A stretch of 64,000 nucleotides of DNA from Ascoidea asiatica. Lineage: Eukaryota; Ascomycota; Saccharomycetes; Ascoideales; Ascoideaceae. How positions within the stretch are numbered: the first letter of the stretch is position 1; every line of letters begins with the position of its first letter. The DNA lies in NCBI GenBank assembly GCA_001600695.1, contig BCKQ01000001.1:2136722-2200721 (forward strand). The letters run 5' to 3'. Positions 1-9,865 of this stretch are shown here, piece after piece. Under the pieces are notes generated by a model, which searched no databases, was not told the origin of the DNA, and saw only the letters and a list, made by a program, of their open reading frames with translations. The translations under genes were made by a program, and so were the position numbers.

Positions 1-1527
1 TGTGATTTGTTTAATAATATTCCACGCTATTCTATTAAATTGAACAAAACAATTATATTTCTCAGAATTTAAAAATAAGATATCTGCACTCGGCTTTTAA
101 TTCTATAATCATTAATAATTGAAACTTTGTTAGATTCTTTGAGATATTGAGATTCTTTAAAATATAAGTGATTGATTCTCTTTTATGATGGTTGACTATA
201 AATAACTTTTAATTCTTTTTTGATTTATTGTTTCTCTTTTTTGCATTATTATTACATCAAGGCAATAATGATAAAGTTGAATGGATTAGTATATTTTTTA
301 TTATTTTTATGGCTATTTCTGATGAATAAAAAAAGTTTATAGATGTAATAATAGGATCTAAGTTATAAAACCTAAAAATATGGGGTAGCGAAATTTGGTA
401 AACTTTTCTACGAAGTTTCAAAAATTGGGATTGTAGCTGCTGCAACAGATTTGATTTTTCATTTGCATTACAGATTAAGCACAAACAATTTTGCCAATAA
501 CTGAGAATTAAAAAAAGTATAATAATCTTACTAGAAAGGTTAGACTTAGTTGTTGTCAATAAAACTACTTGCTGATTATTCTCATTCTATCAAGCATAAG
601 CAAATACTTTTGATCTTTTTTGAAGAATCGAGGCAGTTAGTTATTAATGCTGTTTCTTTTTTCTCAGATATTGTATGGTGCGTTGTTTCATTAAAACCAT
701 CAAAGTTGATTATTGGAAATTTTACGAAAAGGAAAAAGAGCTAAAAATATGTTCAGGGTCATTAAGGGAGGGCTGAATCTGAAATAAAAAATTAATGTGA
801 AAGTAAAGATTTTTTTCTGTTTTCCTGAATGTTCAATTATATTTCCACTTACTATAGTCTATTTTGAATTAAATATATTTGTTACATTTGCATTTTGGTT
901 TTGAATGCGTATATGGGCTTGATTTGAGCCATTGACCTAAATTATTCGACAAATATAAATACTTTTCAAGAAAAAAAAAAGAGCATTTATTTTAGATTGA
1001 AGTTTATATGAAGAAGGCTGAAAACTAGTTATATATTTTTTATTAATTCTTTTCTTGTAGCTTAGTAAAAGTTTTTGCAGCTTAGATTTGATTCTGGTTG
1101 ATTTTCAGCTAGAGCTTTACTATAAATTTTCAAACAAATTTATTATTTGTTTTCAATAGAAATCTCTTAGTACCGGATGAAATATTCATGCTTTCTTTGA
1201 GCATTTTTTAATTGAGACTTTATTCGTTTATTCGCTTTTTCGTTTTTTCGTTTTTTCGTTTTTATGTGCGGATATTTAAGTTTCTGAATATTCTAGCTTT
1301 TTTTGAAAATGGGCTAATAAATAAATATTTAGACAAAATTCAATGAAAGAAATACCAAAAAATTTATTTTCTTCCTTTCATCATTTTGCTTTATTTACAA
1401 TTGAATTTCTCTTTATAGAGTGCTTTGAAAACTCGATTATATTCAAAGAAGCTCAACCAAAATCATCTCTACGAGCGCTATAAAGGTTAATCACATTTTA
1501 AAAAGGCTCTGATACTTTAAATTGAAA
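1..1527. other. Gene-free left edge and upstream region of the acyl-CoA-synthetase-like gene
   Basis: I see no convincing gene here. The open frames on both strands begin at TTG rather than ATG and have no recognisable content. The last several hundred bases are AT-rich and probably hold the promoter of the gene starting at 1528. A short run of near-identical TTCGTTTTTT units lies at about 1224-1262. The far left part may contain the 3' end or promoter of a gene outside the window. Confidence 0.6.
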
Positions 1528-3435
1528 ATGAATGATACCTATATAATCATTACATTACTGGTAATTATTTTAGGATGTGTTCTTTATTCGAAATATCAGG
1601 AAACACAACAAGATATATCTTATGTTGCTTTGGTGAATCAAGCAAATGTATCACCTACAAGAACAGAAGGCCAAACTCCAATATTTCGATCAAACTCAAT
1701 CCCTTTCAATTATCCTTTGATTACAGGTTTATCAATAAAACAAGGACTTTATACACTTAGAAATGGTAATGTAAGAGATATCTGGTCAATATTTATCAAA
1801 GAATTGTCCTATAGATGGAAATCAGGATCATATTCAAAGTCTTTTTCAAAAGCAGAATTAAAAGATAATGAAGTGTATTATATTGAATTTTATGATAATA
1901 AATTCAAATTACTTAAAAGATTTACTTATTTTCAGTTGAATTATATGTTTAGTTTCATTTATGACAGATTTCAAGAATTATTGAAATTCAGTTCAATTGA
2001 AGAATTAGAAAATATTAAGAAAACTGAGTTTCAAAACATAACTTTTCAAGAAGATTACACATTGTTAAGAATTGGTTCGATTTTGCCAACGTACTCATAT
2101 CAAAATTTTATTTTCACAATGGCTGGTTTAATTAACAATTTCACAGTTCATTCTTTCAATACAATAAATAATTTATCTAAATTCAGTCCAAACCAAGATA
2201 TTTGTGTTGATGCTTTAATAATAATGAAAGATGATTTACAAAAAGCTATCCAGTTCAAATCATTAAAATTGATTATTGTTTGTGATGCTGAATCTTTAGA
2301 AGCGTCGAGCATAAATAATAAAGAGGGGTTAACTATTTTAACTTGGAATGAATTTTTCAAAAATGAGGTGAATTTTCCCGAAAAATTTTCATATGATTAT
2401 AAATACAAATCTAGTTATGATAAATTCATTCCCTTAATTGAAACAATTAATTTCAACACATATTCTTTTACTCTTCAAAATATTGTGAGTAATGTTACAT
2501 GCCAGTTGACTTCAATACCTAAAGAGAAGCATTGGAGTTCAAGTGATAGTTTATTGATGTTCTTTGATAGCAATGATCCAAATTCTTCTTTGAGTGTTTT
2601 TTGGATCAAAATGTTAACTGCATTTTTGACTTTATCCAAAAAAATTTCAATTATTTATCCAATAGATACACATGCAACAGTTAAAAAGAGCAGAATGCTC
2701 ACATTATCTTCAATGGAAAACCCTAAGAAAGAATCGTTAAATGATCAATATTTAACAGGAACTAAAATGTTAAAAGTAATAAAAGATATAAAACCTTCAA
2801 TAGTTATTTCATCATCAAATTATTTATATTATATGTATTTAGGCGTATTTTATCCTAAAAGTGAAGCCCTTTCGATCATTCAAAAAAAATTTTTAATAAA
2901 AAGAAATTTTGCTTTACTTTCTAATAACATATTTTCAAAATTAAGTCAAATATATCCGTTGAACTCTTTGAGATTGATTTATAATATATCCACATCAAAT
3001 ACAACGTCCTTAAATCAAATTTCAAGTGAAAGATTGAGATATTTGATCATAGTCTCAGGAGCTAGAATAATTTCTGAAAGATCATTAAATGGAATTTTAG
3101 GCCCAATTTTTCATACTAATTTATACGACTATAGAATTCTTTCTAATGATACAAAGATTAAAGTGAATGATATATATTACAAACGAAGAGGAATTCCTTC
3201 TCAAGCATTAGAAATCAAACTTGTAGAATACAAACTCTTTAATGATATTTACTTGGCAAAAGATAACTCAGGTGAATTGTGTATTAGAGGATTTACTATT
3301 GGTAAACCGATGGATAAAGATGTATTAAAGAATGCTATAAAAGAAGCCCAAAGAGTAGGAGGTGAAGGATGGATGCCTACTGGTTTAATTGGAACTATTG
3401 GTAAAGATGGATGTTTCTATGAAAGATTATATTAA
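1528..3435 (+). CDS. Membrane-anchored, degenerate acyl-CoA synthetase-like protein (ANL superfamily, probable pseudoenzyme)
   Basis: 635 residues. The start is the ATG at 1528; an in-frame TTG six bases upstream is unlikely. Residues 5-24 form a strongly hydrophobic N-terminal membrane anchor. The body resembles long-chain acyl-CoA synthetases: the C-terminal end has GELCIRG followed by an MPTGLIGTIGKDG segment, equivalent to the family's GE(I/L)xIRG and TGDIGxxxxDG motifs. The active site looks lost: I find no serine/threonine/glycine-rich ATP loop, no YGxTE, and the ribose-binding Asp of TGD is Leu. The protein stops right after this motif, so the mobile C-terminal lid domain with its catalytic lysine is absent. 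This could be a regulatory or structural relative of fatty-acid activating enzymes. The open frame is long and intact, which argues against a decayed gene. Family assignment is moderate; function is unknown. Confidence 0.55.
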   Translation: MNDTYIIITLLVIILGCVLYSKYQETQQDISYVALVNQANVSPTRTEGQTPIFRSNSIPFNYPLITGLSIKQGLYTLRNGNVRDIWSIFIKELSYRWKSGSYSKSFSKAELKDNEVYYIEFYDNKFKLLKRFTYFQLNYMFSFIYDRFQELLKFSSIEELENIKKTEFQNITFQEDYTLLRIGSILPTYSYQNFIFTMAGLINNFTVHSFNTINNLSKFSPNQDICVDALIIMKDDLQKAIQFKSLKLIIVCDAESLEASSINNKEGLTILTWNEFFKNEVNFPEKFSYDYKYKSSYDKFIPLIETINFNTYSFTLQNIVSNVTCQLTSIPKEKHWSSSDSLLMFFDSNDPNSSLSVFWIKMLTAFLTLSKKISIIYPIDTHATVKKSRMLTLSSMENPKKESLNDQYLTGTKMLKVIKDIKPSIVISSSNYLYYMYLGVFYPKSEALSIIQKKFLIKRNFALLSNNIFSKLSQIYPLNSLRLIYNISTSNTTSLNQISSERLRYLIIVSGARIISERSLNGILGPIFHTNLYDYRILSNDTKIKVNDIYYKRRGIPSQALEIKLVEYKLFNDIYLAKDNSGELCIRGFTIGKPMDKDVLKNAIKEAQRVGGEGWMPTGLIGTIGKDGCFYERLY

Positions 3436-3616
3436 TCGAGTGTCATAAAAAAAGAATTAAGTTTATAAATACCAGATATAGAAATAATAAATTGTATGAA
3501 TAAGAAAATCAAAAAATTAACGTAAAATGAAAGTAAAAATAAATGAACAGCTTGTAAAGAAAAAAAAAAATAAATATTTACTTATTATTATACAAAATTT
3601 CGAGTTATTCAAAATA

Positions 3617-6148
3617 TTAACGACCTCTTCTTCTTCTTGGAATTGCAAGTCTTCTTGAAGGTAAAGCGGTTTGAATATTGTTGTTATTGCTATTATTATT
3701 ATTGTTGTTGATATTTGCAGGCGAGCTGAACATTCCATTGAAGCCGTTTTGAGTATTTTGGGCACTTTGAATATTTTGAGGAGCTCCGAAAACAGAAGAT
3801 ACATCCGTAGTATTTGAAGTGGAAGAACCAAAATTAAAAGTAGGCTGAGCATTAATTGTTGGTTTATTGAAAGCGTTATTTTGATTATTAGTTGGATTAT
3901 TAATACTATTGCCATTTTGAAAACCAAATGAAACAGGAGTTGATACCAGTCTTTTTTGATTGAATGAGAAAGTAGGTTTATTATTGGAAAGTGCCGGGGC
4001 AGTATTTGAGCTAGAAAACATAGGCTTTTGATTGTTATTTGAAAATTGAGCACCAGAAGATACAGAGAAATCAAAGGGTTTAGTAACTCCATTAATGGGA
4101 TTATTATTAGTGGTTCCGCCAAAAGAAAAGCTAGGTTTCATTGAGTTAGAAGCAGGTTCGGTTTTTGATAATGAATCCCCAAAGATACTGTTAGTAACAG
4201 GTTTAGTTGCTTTAAATTGAAATGGGTTTGAAGATGCAGGGGTATTTGAGGGATTAGGTTGATTGTTAGAAAATTGAAAAGAAGATTTAACTGGTTCATT
4301 TGAGGTAGGTTTTGGAAGAGGATTGAAAGAAAAGATTGGTTTCGAAGGAGTGTTTGTCTTTGTAGGAGAAGTGGAAGTAATATTGGAATTTAGTTTAGGT
4401 ATTGTAGACGTTCCAAATGAGAATTGACTGGAAGGAAGTTGAAATTTATTTGAAATGGTTTGACTTGAATCTTCATCTCGAGTTCTTTTATTAGTATCAT
4501 TTGCTAAAGAAAAAGAAGGAATTTTTTGATTTGATGTAGAATCATCAGTAGCATTTAATGGTTTTGAAAACGAAAAAGAGGGAGTGGTTAAATTATTTTG
4601 TTTTGAATTAGAAGTTGAACTTTTAGAATCTAAACTGAAGTTGAAACTCTTTATTGGAGATTTCCCATTTTCTTTAGATTCGGGTATAGAATTGAGTTTT
4701 GGTTTACTTGAAGTATCATTAGAAGTAAAAGAAAACAATGGTTTTGAAATACTACTTTCAATATTAATTTTATTATTGTTTGAGCTATTAGAACCATTGA
4801 GATCAGATTTTTTTGAAAAATCAAAAGAAGGAATGATTTTTTGATCTTTATTATTAGAAAATGAAAACATTGGCTTTTTTATTTTTGGATCTGAATCTGA
4901 GTTAGAATTTAAAGGTTCTGAAGTGCCAAAAGAAAAAGTAGGTTTTTGTATTGAATTTTCAGTCTTGTTTGCAATTGGGTTCCCGATTGAGCTTTCAACT
5001 GTTTTTTCGATTGATTTTTCGGTTGGATTTTTGGATTGGGAATTGTTAAAAGAGAATAAAGGTTTTTTGATTTCATTATTTCCAATTTTTGTAATATTTG
5101 AATTTGTAGTCAAAGTATTATTAATTGAAATTGATTCCTTTTGGATATCAATGGAATTTGATATAGGAAATGAATTTGAACTTTTGTCATTGATATTAGT
5201 AGTATTTGAAGGTTTACCAAATGAGAAATTTGAAGAAGGTAAAATTTTTGGATTAATAACATTAGGAGTTGGAGGGTTTGAAGTTTGAGTTTGATGACTA
5301 ACACTTTTAATTTTATTTTGTATTGGAGTTAAGGAAGATTTGATTTTAGGTTCATTATTGCCTTGATTATTGAGTTTATTATCAGCTTTATCATCAATTT
5401 TATTATCATTTTCTATTGAAGATGAAGATGAAGCTGAGGCTGAGATTTTTTTGAATTTTAAAATACTCAAATCATTATTAAGATTTTTTGAAACTGAGAT
5501 TTTATTTGAATTCAAGATTTTATTATTCAAAATATTATTAATGTTATTATTACTATTGTTACCATTAATGGTATTGCTTGATATAATTAAATCATTTGAT
5601 ATTTTTTGCTTTTTTTTAGAAGGAGATAACTGTAATAATATATTTTTTTTTTGAATATTATTTGGCTTATATGGAGTTAAAGAATTTGATTTTTTTTTCA
5701 TTGTATTTGAGTTATGTAAAGTTAAATCAAAATCATCATAAGTAAAATCAGCTGAATAAACACCAAATTTTCTTTTTTTGAATTTATCATCATTTAGATT
5801 ATTTGATTTTATAATTGTCTTAATGTTTTTTTCATCTTGATTAGAATATATTTTCTCAATTTTATTTTCAGATTTATTTAGATCTATATTAAAATTTATT
5901 ATTGGATTTAATTTTCTGATTTTAAGACTAGGTTGGGTAATATCAGGACCTTTTTGATCTTTATCTTTATCATTATCGATACGTGAATTATTAAGATTAT
6001 TATGATTATTTGAATAATTTTTTTTAACTTTTTTTGAATTTGAATGAGATAATTTTTTTTTTAATTTGAAATAATTTTGTAATCTCAAATTTTGTTTAAG
6101 CTTTATAAGCTCAAGTCTTTCTATTGGGGATAATGATAATGAAGGCAT
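3617..6148 (-). CDS. NUP1: FSFG-repeat nucleoporin, NUP1-like
   Basis: 843 residues. The region from roughly residue 340 to 800 carries many FSF/FSFG/FxFG repeats in Ser/Thr/Asn/Pro/Lys-rich spacers (for example KPMFSF, QFSFGTS, PSFSFGG). These are the hallmark of nuclear-pore FG nucleoporins that bind importin-beta-type receptors. The N terminus (SPIERLELIKLKQ) can form a basic amphipathic helix, and the extreme C terminus is a basic tail (RRLAIPRRRRGR). An N-terminal membrane-binding helix, FxFG repeats and a basic C-terminal tail fit the nuclear-basket nucleoporins Nup1 of budding yeast and Nup153 of animals, which act on the nucleoplasmic face of the pore. Nup2 and Nup60 are alternatives, but I see neither a Ran-binding domain nor other Nup2 features. 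It is divergently transcribed from the complex I subunit gene. FG-nucleoporin class is near certain; the NUP1 assignment is likely. Confidence 0.75.
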   Translation of the reverse strand: MPSLSLSPIERLELIKLKQNLRLQNYFKLKKKLSHSNSKKVKKNYSNNHNNLNNSRIDNDKDKDQKGPDITQPSLKIRKLNPIINFNIDLNKSENKIEKIYSNQDEKNIKTIIKSNNLNDDKFKKRKFGVYSADFTYDDFDLTLHNSNTMKKKSNSLTPYKPNNIQKKNILLQLSPSKKKQKISNDLIISSNTINGNNSNNNINNILNNKILNSNKISVSKNLNNDLSILKFKKISASASSSSSIENDNKIDDKADNKLNNQGNNEPKIKSSLTPIQNKIKSVSHQTQTSNPPTPNVINPKILPSSNFSFGKPSNTTNINDKSSNSFPISNSIDIQKESISINNTLTTNSNITKIGNNEIKKPLFSFNNSQSKNPTEKSIEKTVESSIGNPIANKTENSIQKPTFSFGTSEPLNSNSDSDPKIKKPMFSFSNNKDQKIIPSFDFSKKSDLNGSNSSNNNKINIESSISKPLFSFTSNDTSSKPKLNSIPESKENGKSPIKSFNFSLDSKSSTSNSKQNNLTTPSFSFSKPLNATDDSTSNQKIPSFSLANDTNKRTRDEDSSQTISNKFQLPSSQFSFGTSTIPKLNSNITSTSPTKTNTPSKPIFSFNPLPKPTSNEPVKSSFQFSNNQPNPSNTPASSNPFQFKATKPVTNSIFGDSLSKTEPASNSMKPSFSFGGTTNNNPINGVTKPFDFSVSSGAQFSNNNQKPMFSSSNTAPALSNNKPTFSFNQKRLVSTPVSFGFQNGNSINNPTNNQNNAFNKPTINAQPTFNFGSSTSNTTDVSSVFGAPQNIQSAQNTQNGFNGMFSSPANINNNNNNSNNNNIQTALPSRRLAIPRRRRGR

Positions 6149-6899
6149 CTATAATATTTATCTGGAATATAATATAAAAGATTCTAAGATTCTATATATG
6201 AACGATGTTTAATATTTATTTATTTTTGATGTGTTTAGTTAATATTCAATTAGAAATAAATAAAGTAAAGTAAATAAAAAGATGCAGAAGATGTTGCAGA
6301 AAAAAAAAATTTAGCGGTACTGTATAAAGAATAGAAATAGTCGTTTCTGATTTCCTGAGATAGTGATGAATATTGTTATTGTTCTTTATTTTTATTTTTA
6401 TTGTTATTGTTATTGTTTTTGTTGTTTTTGTATATCTTTTGGCCCAAGAAAGGAACAGAAGAAAAAAGAAGCAGAACGCTGCCAGATCTGGCTCTGGATC
6501 TGACCCAGAGCCCAAGTTCTAGAAGTTCCGGGACGCGGAAAGAAAACCAGTAAAATATCCGGAGTTGGCACGTGCACTTATTTGATAAAATTCAATAAGG
6601 TTCCAGAAATTAGGATCCAATGCGCTCTGAAGTTGTAAAATGAAACTCTACAGTGAAAGGCATTAAAACCTTTTTAGTGGTTATAAAAAAATATATCACG
6701 TGAATTTTACTGTACTTATTCTTCCAATCACTTCCAGTGAAATCCAAAGCATATACTAATTCCATAATCAGTAATCCTAGATTTTAATATCAGCTTAATC
6801 AGTTGAAAATATATAATTAAATAACTGCTTCAATATTGTAATTGTACTTAAAACTATTCCAAATTCACTTAATTTTCATTTACAATATTAATTACAATC
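6149..6899. promoter_or_regulatory. Divergent promoter between the NUP1-like gene and the complex I subunit gene
   Basis: No gene fits here; the open frame on the minus strand starts at a TTG and is low-complexity. Two CACGTG palindromes, at 6569-6574 and 6697-6702 (the latter inside TCACGTGA), are typical binding sites of a Cbf1-type bHLH factor. A GC-rich patch at about 6465-6565 contains an 8-bp perfect inverted repeat (GGCTCTGG / CCAGAGCC, 6490-6497 and 6505-6512). Confidence 0.55.
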
Positions 6900-7235
6900 A
6901 TGGTTGGTTTACTTAGTTATGCTGGCTGGGCAACTTTTGGTATGTAGATAGCCTGTCAATTCAACTTTTCCATAATTATTTCTCAATGAAACTCCCACTA
7001 ACAAAACTTCTTTATTTTGGTTGATTTTTTTTCAGGTGTTGCTGTTAGAGCTTATCAAATAGGTCTTAAACAAAAACCCTGGAGTTATAAACCTTTAGGT
7101 TATCTTTATTCTGGTGCTTTTTGGTCTGGTGTAGGTTACTTCTTTTATCAAGTTAAAGAAAATCAAGAAAAATTATTAGATGGTAGAGTTCATGTGCTTC
7201 TAGAAAAAAGAGCAGAGCGTGCTTTGGAAAAATAA
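6900..7235 (+). CDS. Small inner-membrane protein, probable accessory subunit of mitochondrial complex I (fungal 14-kDa type), two exons
   Basis: Exons 6900-6939 and 7036-7235 join to give 79 residues. Exon 1 encodes MVGLLSYAGWATF and splits a Gly codon. The intron has perfect yeast signals, and both reading frames are open only after splicing. The product starts with a hydrophobic stretch, has a second membrane-like segment (LYSGAFWSGVGYFFY), and ends in a charged helix (LLEKRAERALEK). The order fits, from memory, the small fungal NADH:ubiquinone oxidoreductase subunit annotated as 14 kDa, which has the same layout: first helix, AxRxxQLGxxxRP linker, glycine-rich helix, then Glu/Lys/Arg tail. 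If right, it sits in the membrane arm of complex I, and the organism retains a proton-pumping NADH dehydrogenase. CACGTG sites lie upstream. Other small inner-membrane proteins cannot be excluded. Confidence 0.6.
6940..7035 (+). other. Spliceosomal intron in the complex I subunit gene
   Basis: The 96-nt intron has the 5' site GTATGT at 6940-6945, a CACTAAC branch point at 6996-7002, a T-rich tract and the 3' site TTCAG ending at 7035. It interrupts a Gly codon after its first base and joins two frames that together give a compact membrane protein. Confidence 0.85.
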
Positions 7236-7407
7236 TGATATATAAAAAATATACGCTAGCAATATTTTGTTCTGTTATTTCTCTATTTTATAACTATATG
7301 GATACTATTATATTCTTATTCTAAAGTTTATTTGCATAATGATAATTTCTCTATAAAACAAAAAAAAGTACGATTTAGAGATATATTTATTGGTCAAGTG
7401 ATATAAA

Positions 7408-8874
7408 CTATATCTTTTCCTCCAAAACTTTATTTACTATTTCAATTTTTTTTGAATCGTCTTTGATATCATTTTTGTTATTCTGATCTGTTAAAGCTTC
7501 ATTATTATTATTTCTTTTAAAATCATATTCTTCTGCTTCTTTCTTTATTGAAGCGATTTCATCCATTATAAGATTGTTATCATCATCCTTAATAGAATCC
7601 GATTCATCATAATCATCTTCTTCCTTCCAATTTTCATCCTCTGGGTTATAATCTGAATCATCCGAACTTTCTGAATCATCTGAATCATCTGAATCACTTG
7701 AATTATCTGATTCATCTTGATTCTCTGAAAGATTATTTATATCATTTTCATCTTCACTGTTATCACTTGCATCTTCTTGTTCAGTCTTTAGTCTCATTTC
7801 TTCAAATTCTTTTTCAAGAATAGAAATAGATTTTCTATTATCACCCATTTTTTTATAACCTGAAGCTTTAATTTTAATATCTAAATCATTAATTCTTTTG
7901 ATATCTCTTTTAAATTTAGGATAAGGATACTTATACCCTTCTCCGAATCCAGTATCATCTAACATTGACTTATCTCTCTTTGGCTCATAGTTAAACCTTA
8001 ATTTGAAAAATTTTTTGATACAATTAACATCTCTTTTAAAATAATAATCTGAATTTAAATGATTAATTGAAATTAATTGTGGAAAATCAATAACTTTGAA
8101 ATCAGTTTCATATTTACCTAATTCTTCTTCATTCAAAATTAATATATTATATTCATTAAAATCACAATGAATTAATCCATTATTACCTAATTTTATAATA
8201 AATTTCATTAAATCTGAGTAAAGTTTTTTATAATTTTTAAAATTATTTAAATTAATTAATTTCATTTGATATCCATTTACATATTCCATTAATATACAAT
8301 GTCTTGAAAAATCAATTGGTATTGGTACATTGAATTTGTTCTCATATAATAATTTCAAAAATTCAAATTCCTTTTCTGCAGCTAATTTTGACAATTCAAT
8401 CCAATTTTTATTACCTGAATTCCTTAAAGTTTTATTTTTATTTGAAATAATATAATCTCTATTTGTTTTTATAGTTTTAAACGATGTTCTACCTAATCTA
8501 ACGATTTTTAAAATCATTTGTTTACCTGATTCATTACTTACTGAATATATATCAGATTCTTTACCAACACCAACTGTTGTACCAATTGAATATAAAGTTT
8601 TTTTATTAACCATTGATTTAAATGCTAAAAAATCATTACCATTATAAGTTAATTTATAACCATCATAAGATGCATTTCTTAATTTTGTTATAAGGTTTAA
8701 TTTTGCTAAATTTGATATTGATCTATTTATATTTGAAATACTTAAATTTTTAATTAATCTATCAATTAATTTAGGTGGTACAACTTCGTGATTCCTTGAT
8801 AATGATTCAAATGCTGCCAACACTCTAAAATCATTTGGAGATAAATATCTCATATATTCAGGATTTAATTTCAT
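7408..8874 (-). CDS. RIO2: RIO-family atypical protein kinase/ATPase Rio2, 40S ribosome maturation
   Basis: 488 residues. The N-terminal winged-helix domain (about 1-90, starting MKLNPEYMRYLSPNDFRVL) is diagnostic for Rio2. The RIO kinase domain follows: nucleotide loop GVGKESDIY at 102-110, Lys123 in LKIVRLG, hinge MEYVNGY near 196-202, catalytic loop HCDFNEYN (Asp238, Asn243) and metal-binding VIDFPQ (Asp263). The tail after about residue 350 is highly acidic with Asp/Ser/Glu runs. Rio2 binds pre-40S particles in the cytoplasm, and its ATPase activity drives late 20S-to-18S rRNA maturation and release of assembly factors. All catalytic residues are present. The length is a little above the S. 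cerevisiae protein because of the tail. The gene is divergent from OST4. Confidence 0.95.
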   Translation of the reverse strand: MKLNPEYMRYLSPNDFRVLAAFESLSRNHEVVPPKLIDRLIKNLSISNINRSISNLAKLNLITKLRNASYDGYKLTYNGNDFLAFKSMVNKKTLYSIGTTVGVGKESDIYSVSNESGKQMILKIVRLGRTSFKTIKTNRDYIISNKNKTLRNSGNKNWIELSKLAAEKEFEFLKLLYENKFNVPIPIDFSRHCILMEYVNGYQMKLINLNNFKNYKKLYSDLMKFIIKLGNNGLIHCDFNEYNILILNEEELGKYETDFKVIDFPQLISINHLNSDYYFKRDVNCIKKFFKLRFNYEPKRDKSMLDDTGFGEGYKYPYPKFKRDIKRINDLDIKIKASGYKKMGDNRKSISILEKEFEEMRLKTEQEDASDNSEDENDINNLSENQDESDNSSDSDDSDDSESSDDSDYNPEDENWKEEDDYDESDSIKDDDNNLIMDEIASIKKEAEEYDFKRNNNNEALTDQNNKNDIKDDSKKIEIVNKVLEEKI

Positions 8875-9488
8875 TTTTTGCTTGAAATATTCTATATCGA
8901 CGAAAAATATTTATGAACCTTAATATCTCCAGAAAATCAAATTTTAATGTAAATTATTGAACTACCTTTACTATTATTTTACATTAAATTTTGAACAAAT
9001 CAATAATAATTATCACTAGTAGATATTCTCATTTTAAAAAATGAAAGAAAATGAAATAATTTTTGAAAAGTGAAAAAAATATAACCTTAATTTTTTGTCA
9101 CGTTCTGATTTTCAGTTAAATCATAGAATATCCTTAAAACTGGCTTTTTAGTTTTTAAGTCCATGGATATGTTAACAACGCAAACCAAGCATTTTAAAGA
9201 AGAATTATAAATAGTCAAACATTAAAACCCTGATAGTGGTACTCCCGGAATCCCATACTGCAGCCAGACTTCTTTTCAAAATGAGCTTCAGCCTAGTTAC
9301 GTAATCGAAGTTACTTTCATTCAAAACGACACAGTTTCACTGAATCAAGAAACATTCAAGAAATAGTCGAGAGAGCATTAGGATATAACAAATTTACGAT
9401 ATCAGAGAATCAAGAGATTATAAAAATAAAAGTAATAATTCGAAAGAAATTCTTGTTACAAGTCATTCTACTATTATTTTCTTTCATA
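8875..9488. promoter_or_regulatory. Divergent promoter and leader region between RIO2 and OST4
   Basis: AT-rich spacer without a supported gene. The part from about 9225 to 9400 is visibly less AT-rich and probably holds the OST4 promoter. I see no exact copy of the CACGTG or AGCCCTAA motifs found in other promoters of this window. Confidence 0.45.
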
Positions 9489-9602
9489 ATGATAACCGAT
9501 GCTGAATTAAATTCTATTGCTATATCCTTCGGTGTTGCCACAGTGGTCTTATCAATGGTTTATCAATTCATTTCTGCAAATACATCTAAAAAAACAGTGT
9601 AA
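9489..9602 (+). CDS. OST4: Oligosaccharyltransferase mini-subunit Ost4
   Basis: A 37-residue protein, too short for usual gene finders. It begins MITDAELNSIAISFG and continues with a single hydrophobic segment (about residues 9-30), ending in a short polar Ser/Lys/Thr tail. S. cerevisiae Ost4 is 36 residues with the same pattern: Met-Ile-x-Asp-xx-Leu-Asn-Ser-x-Ala-Ile-xx-Gly, one transmembrane helix and a short tail. Ost4 sits in the ER membrane and bridges Ost3/Ost6 and Stt3 in the complex that transfers N-glycans to nascent proteins. ATG and TAA are both clear. The gene lies in the 1-kb space between RIO2 (divergent) and the ArAE-type gene (convergent, 263 bp away). Confidence 0.9.
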   Translation: MITDAELNSIAISFGVATVVLSMVYQFISANTSKKTV

Positions 9603-9865
9603 GTGTTCATTATAAAAAATTTCGGTAAAGAAGTACAATTCATTTAAATATAATGTAATACTTACTACAATATTGAAAATAATGAATGTATTTAAATTAT
9701 GAGAGTGTGATTATAATATAATATAAAACAAAAGTCAAAGAAAAAAAAAAATTGTTGAAAAAAAAATCTAAATATCTATATTTTTAACTATATATCTATA
9801 TAATCATTAAGTCTAGAATAATAGTCAAAAATAAATACTTTTATCAAGAGAACACATTTTTATTA

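Noticed and set aside
257-744. Two short overlapping open frames on opposite strands
   Set aside because: Both begin at TTG, not ATG, and show no family resemblance; typical of chance frames.
3517-4122. 201-codon frame on the minus strand
   Set aside because: Lies in another frame of the FSFG nucleoporin gene; its hydrophobic composition is a by-product of the Asn/Ser-rich real frame.
6246-6515. 89-codon minus-strand frame in the NUP1/complex I promoter
   Set aside because: TTG start, low-complexity Thr/Ile/Lys run, overlaps probable regulatory sites.
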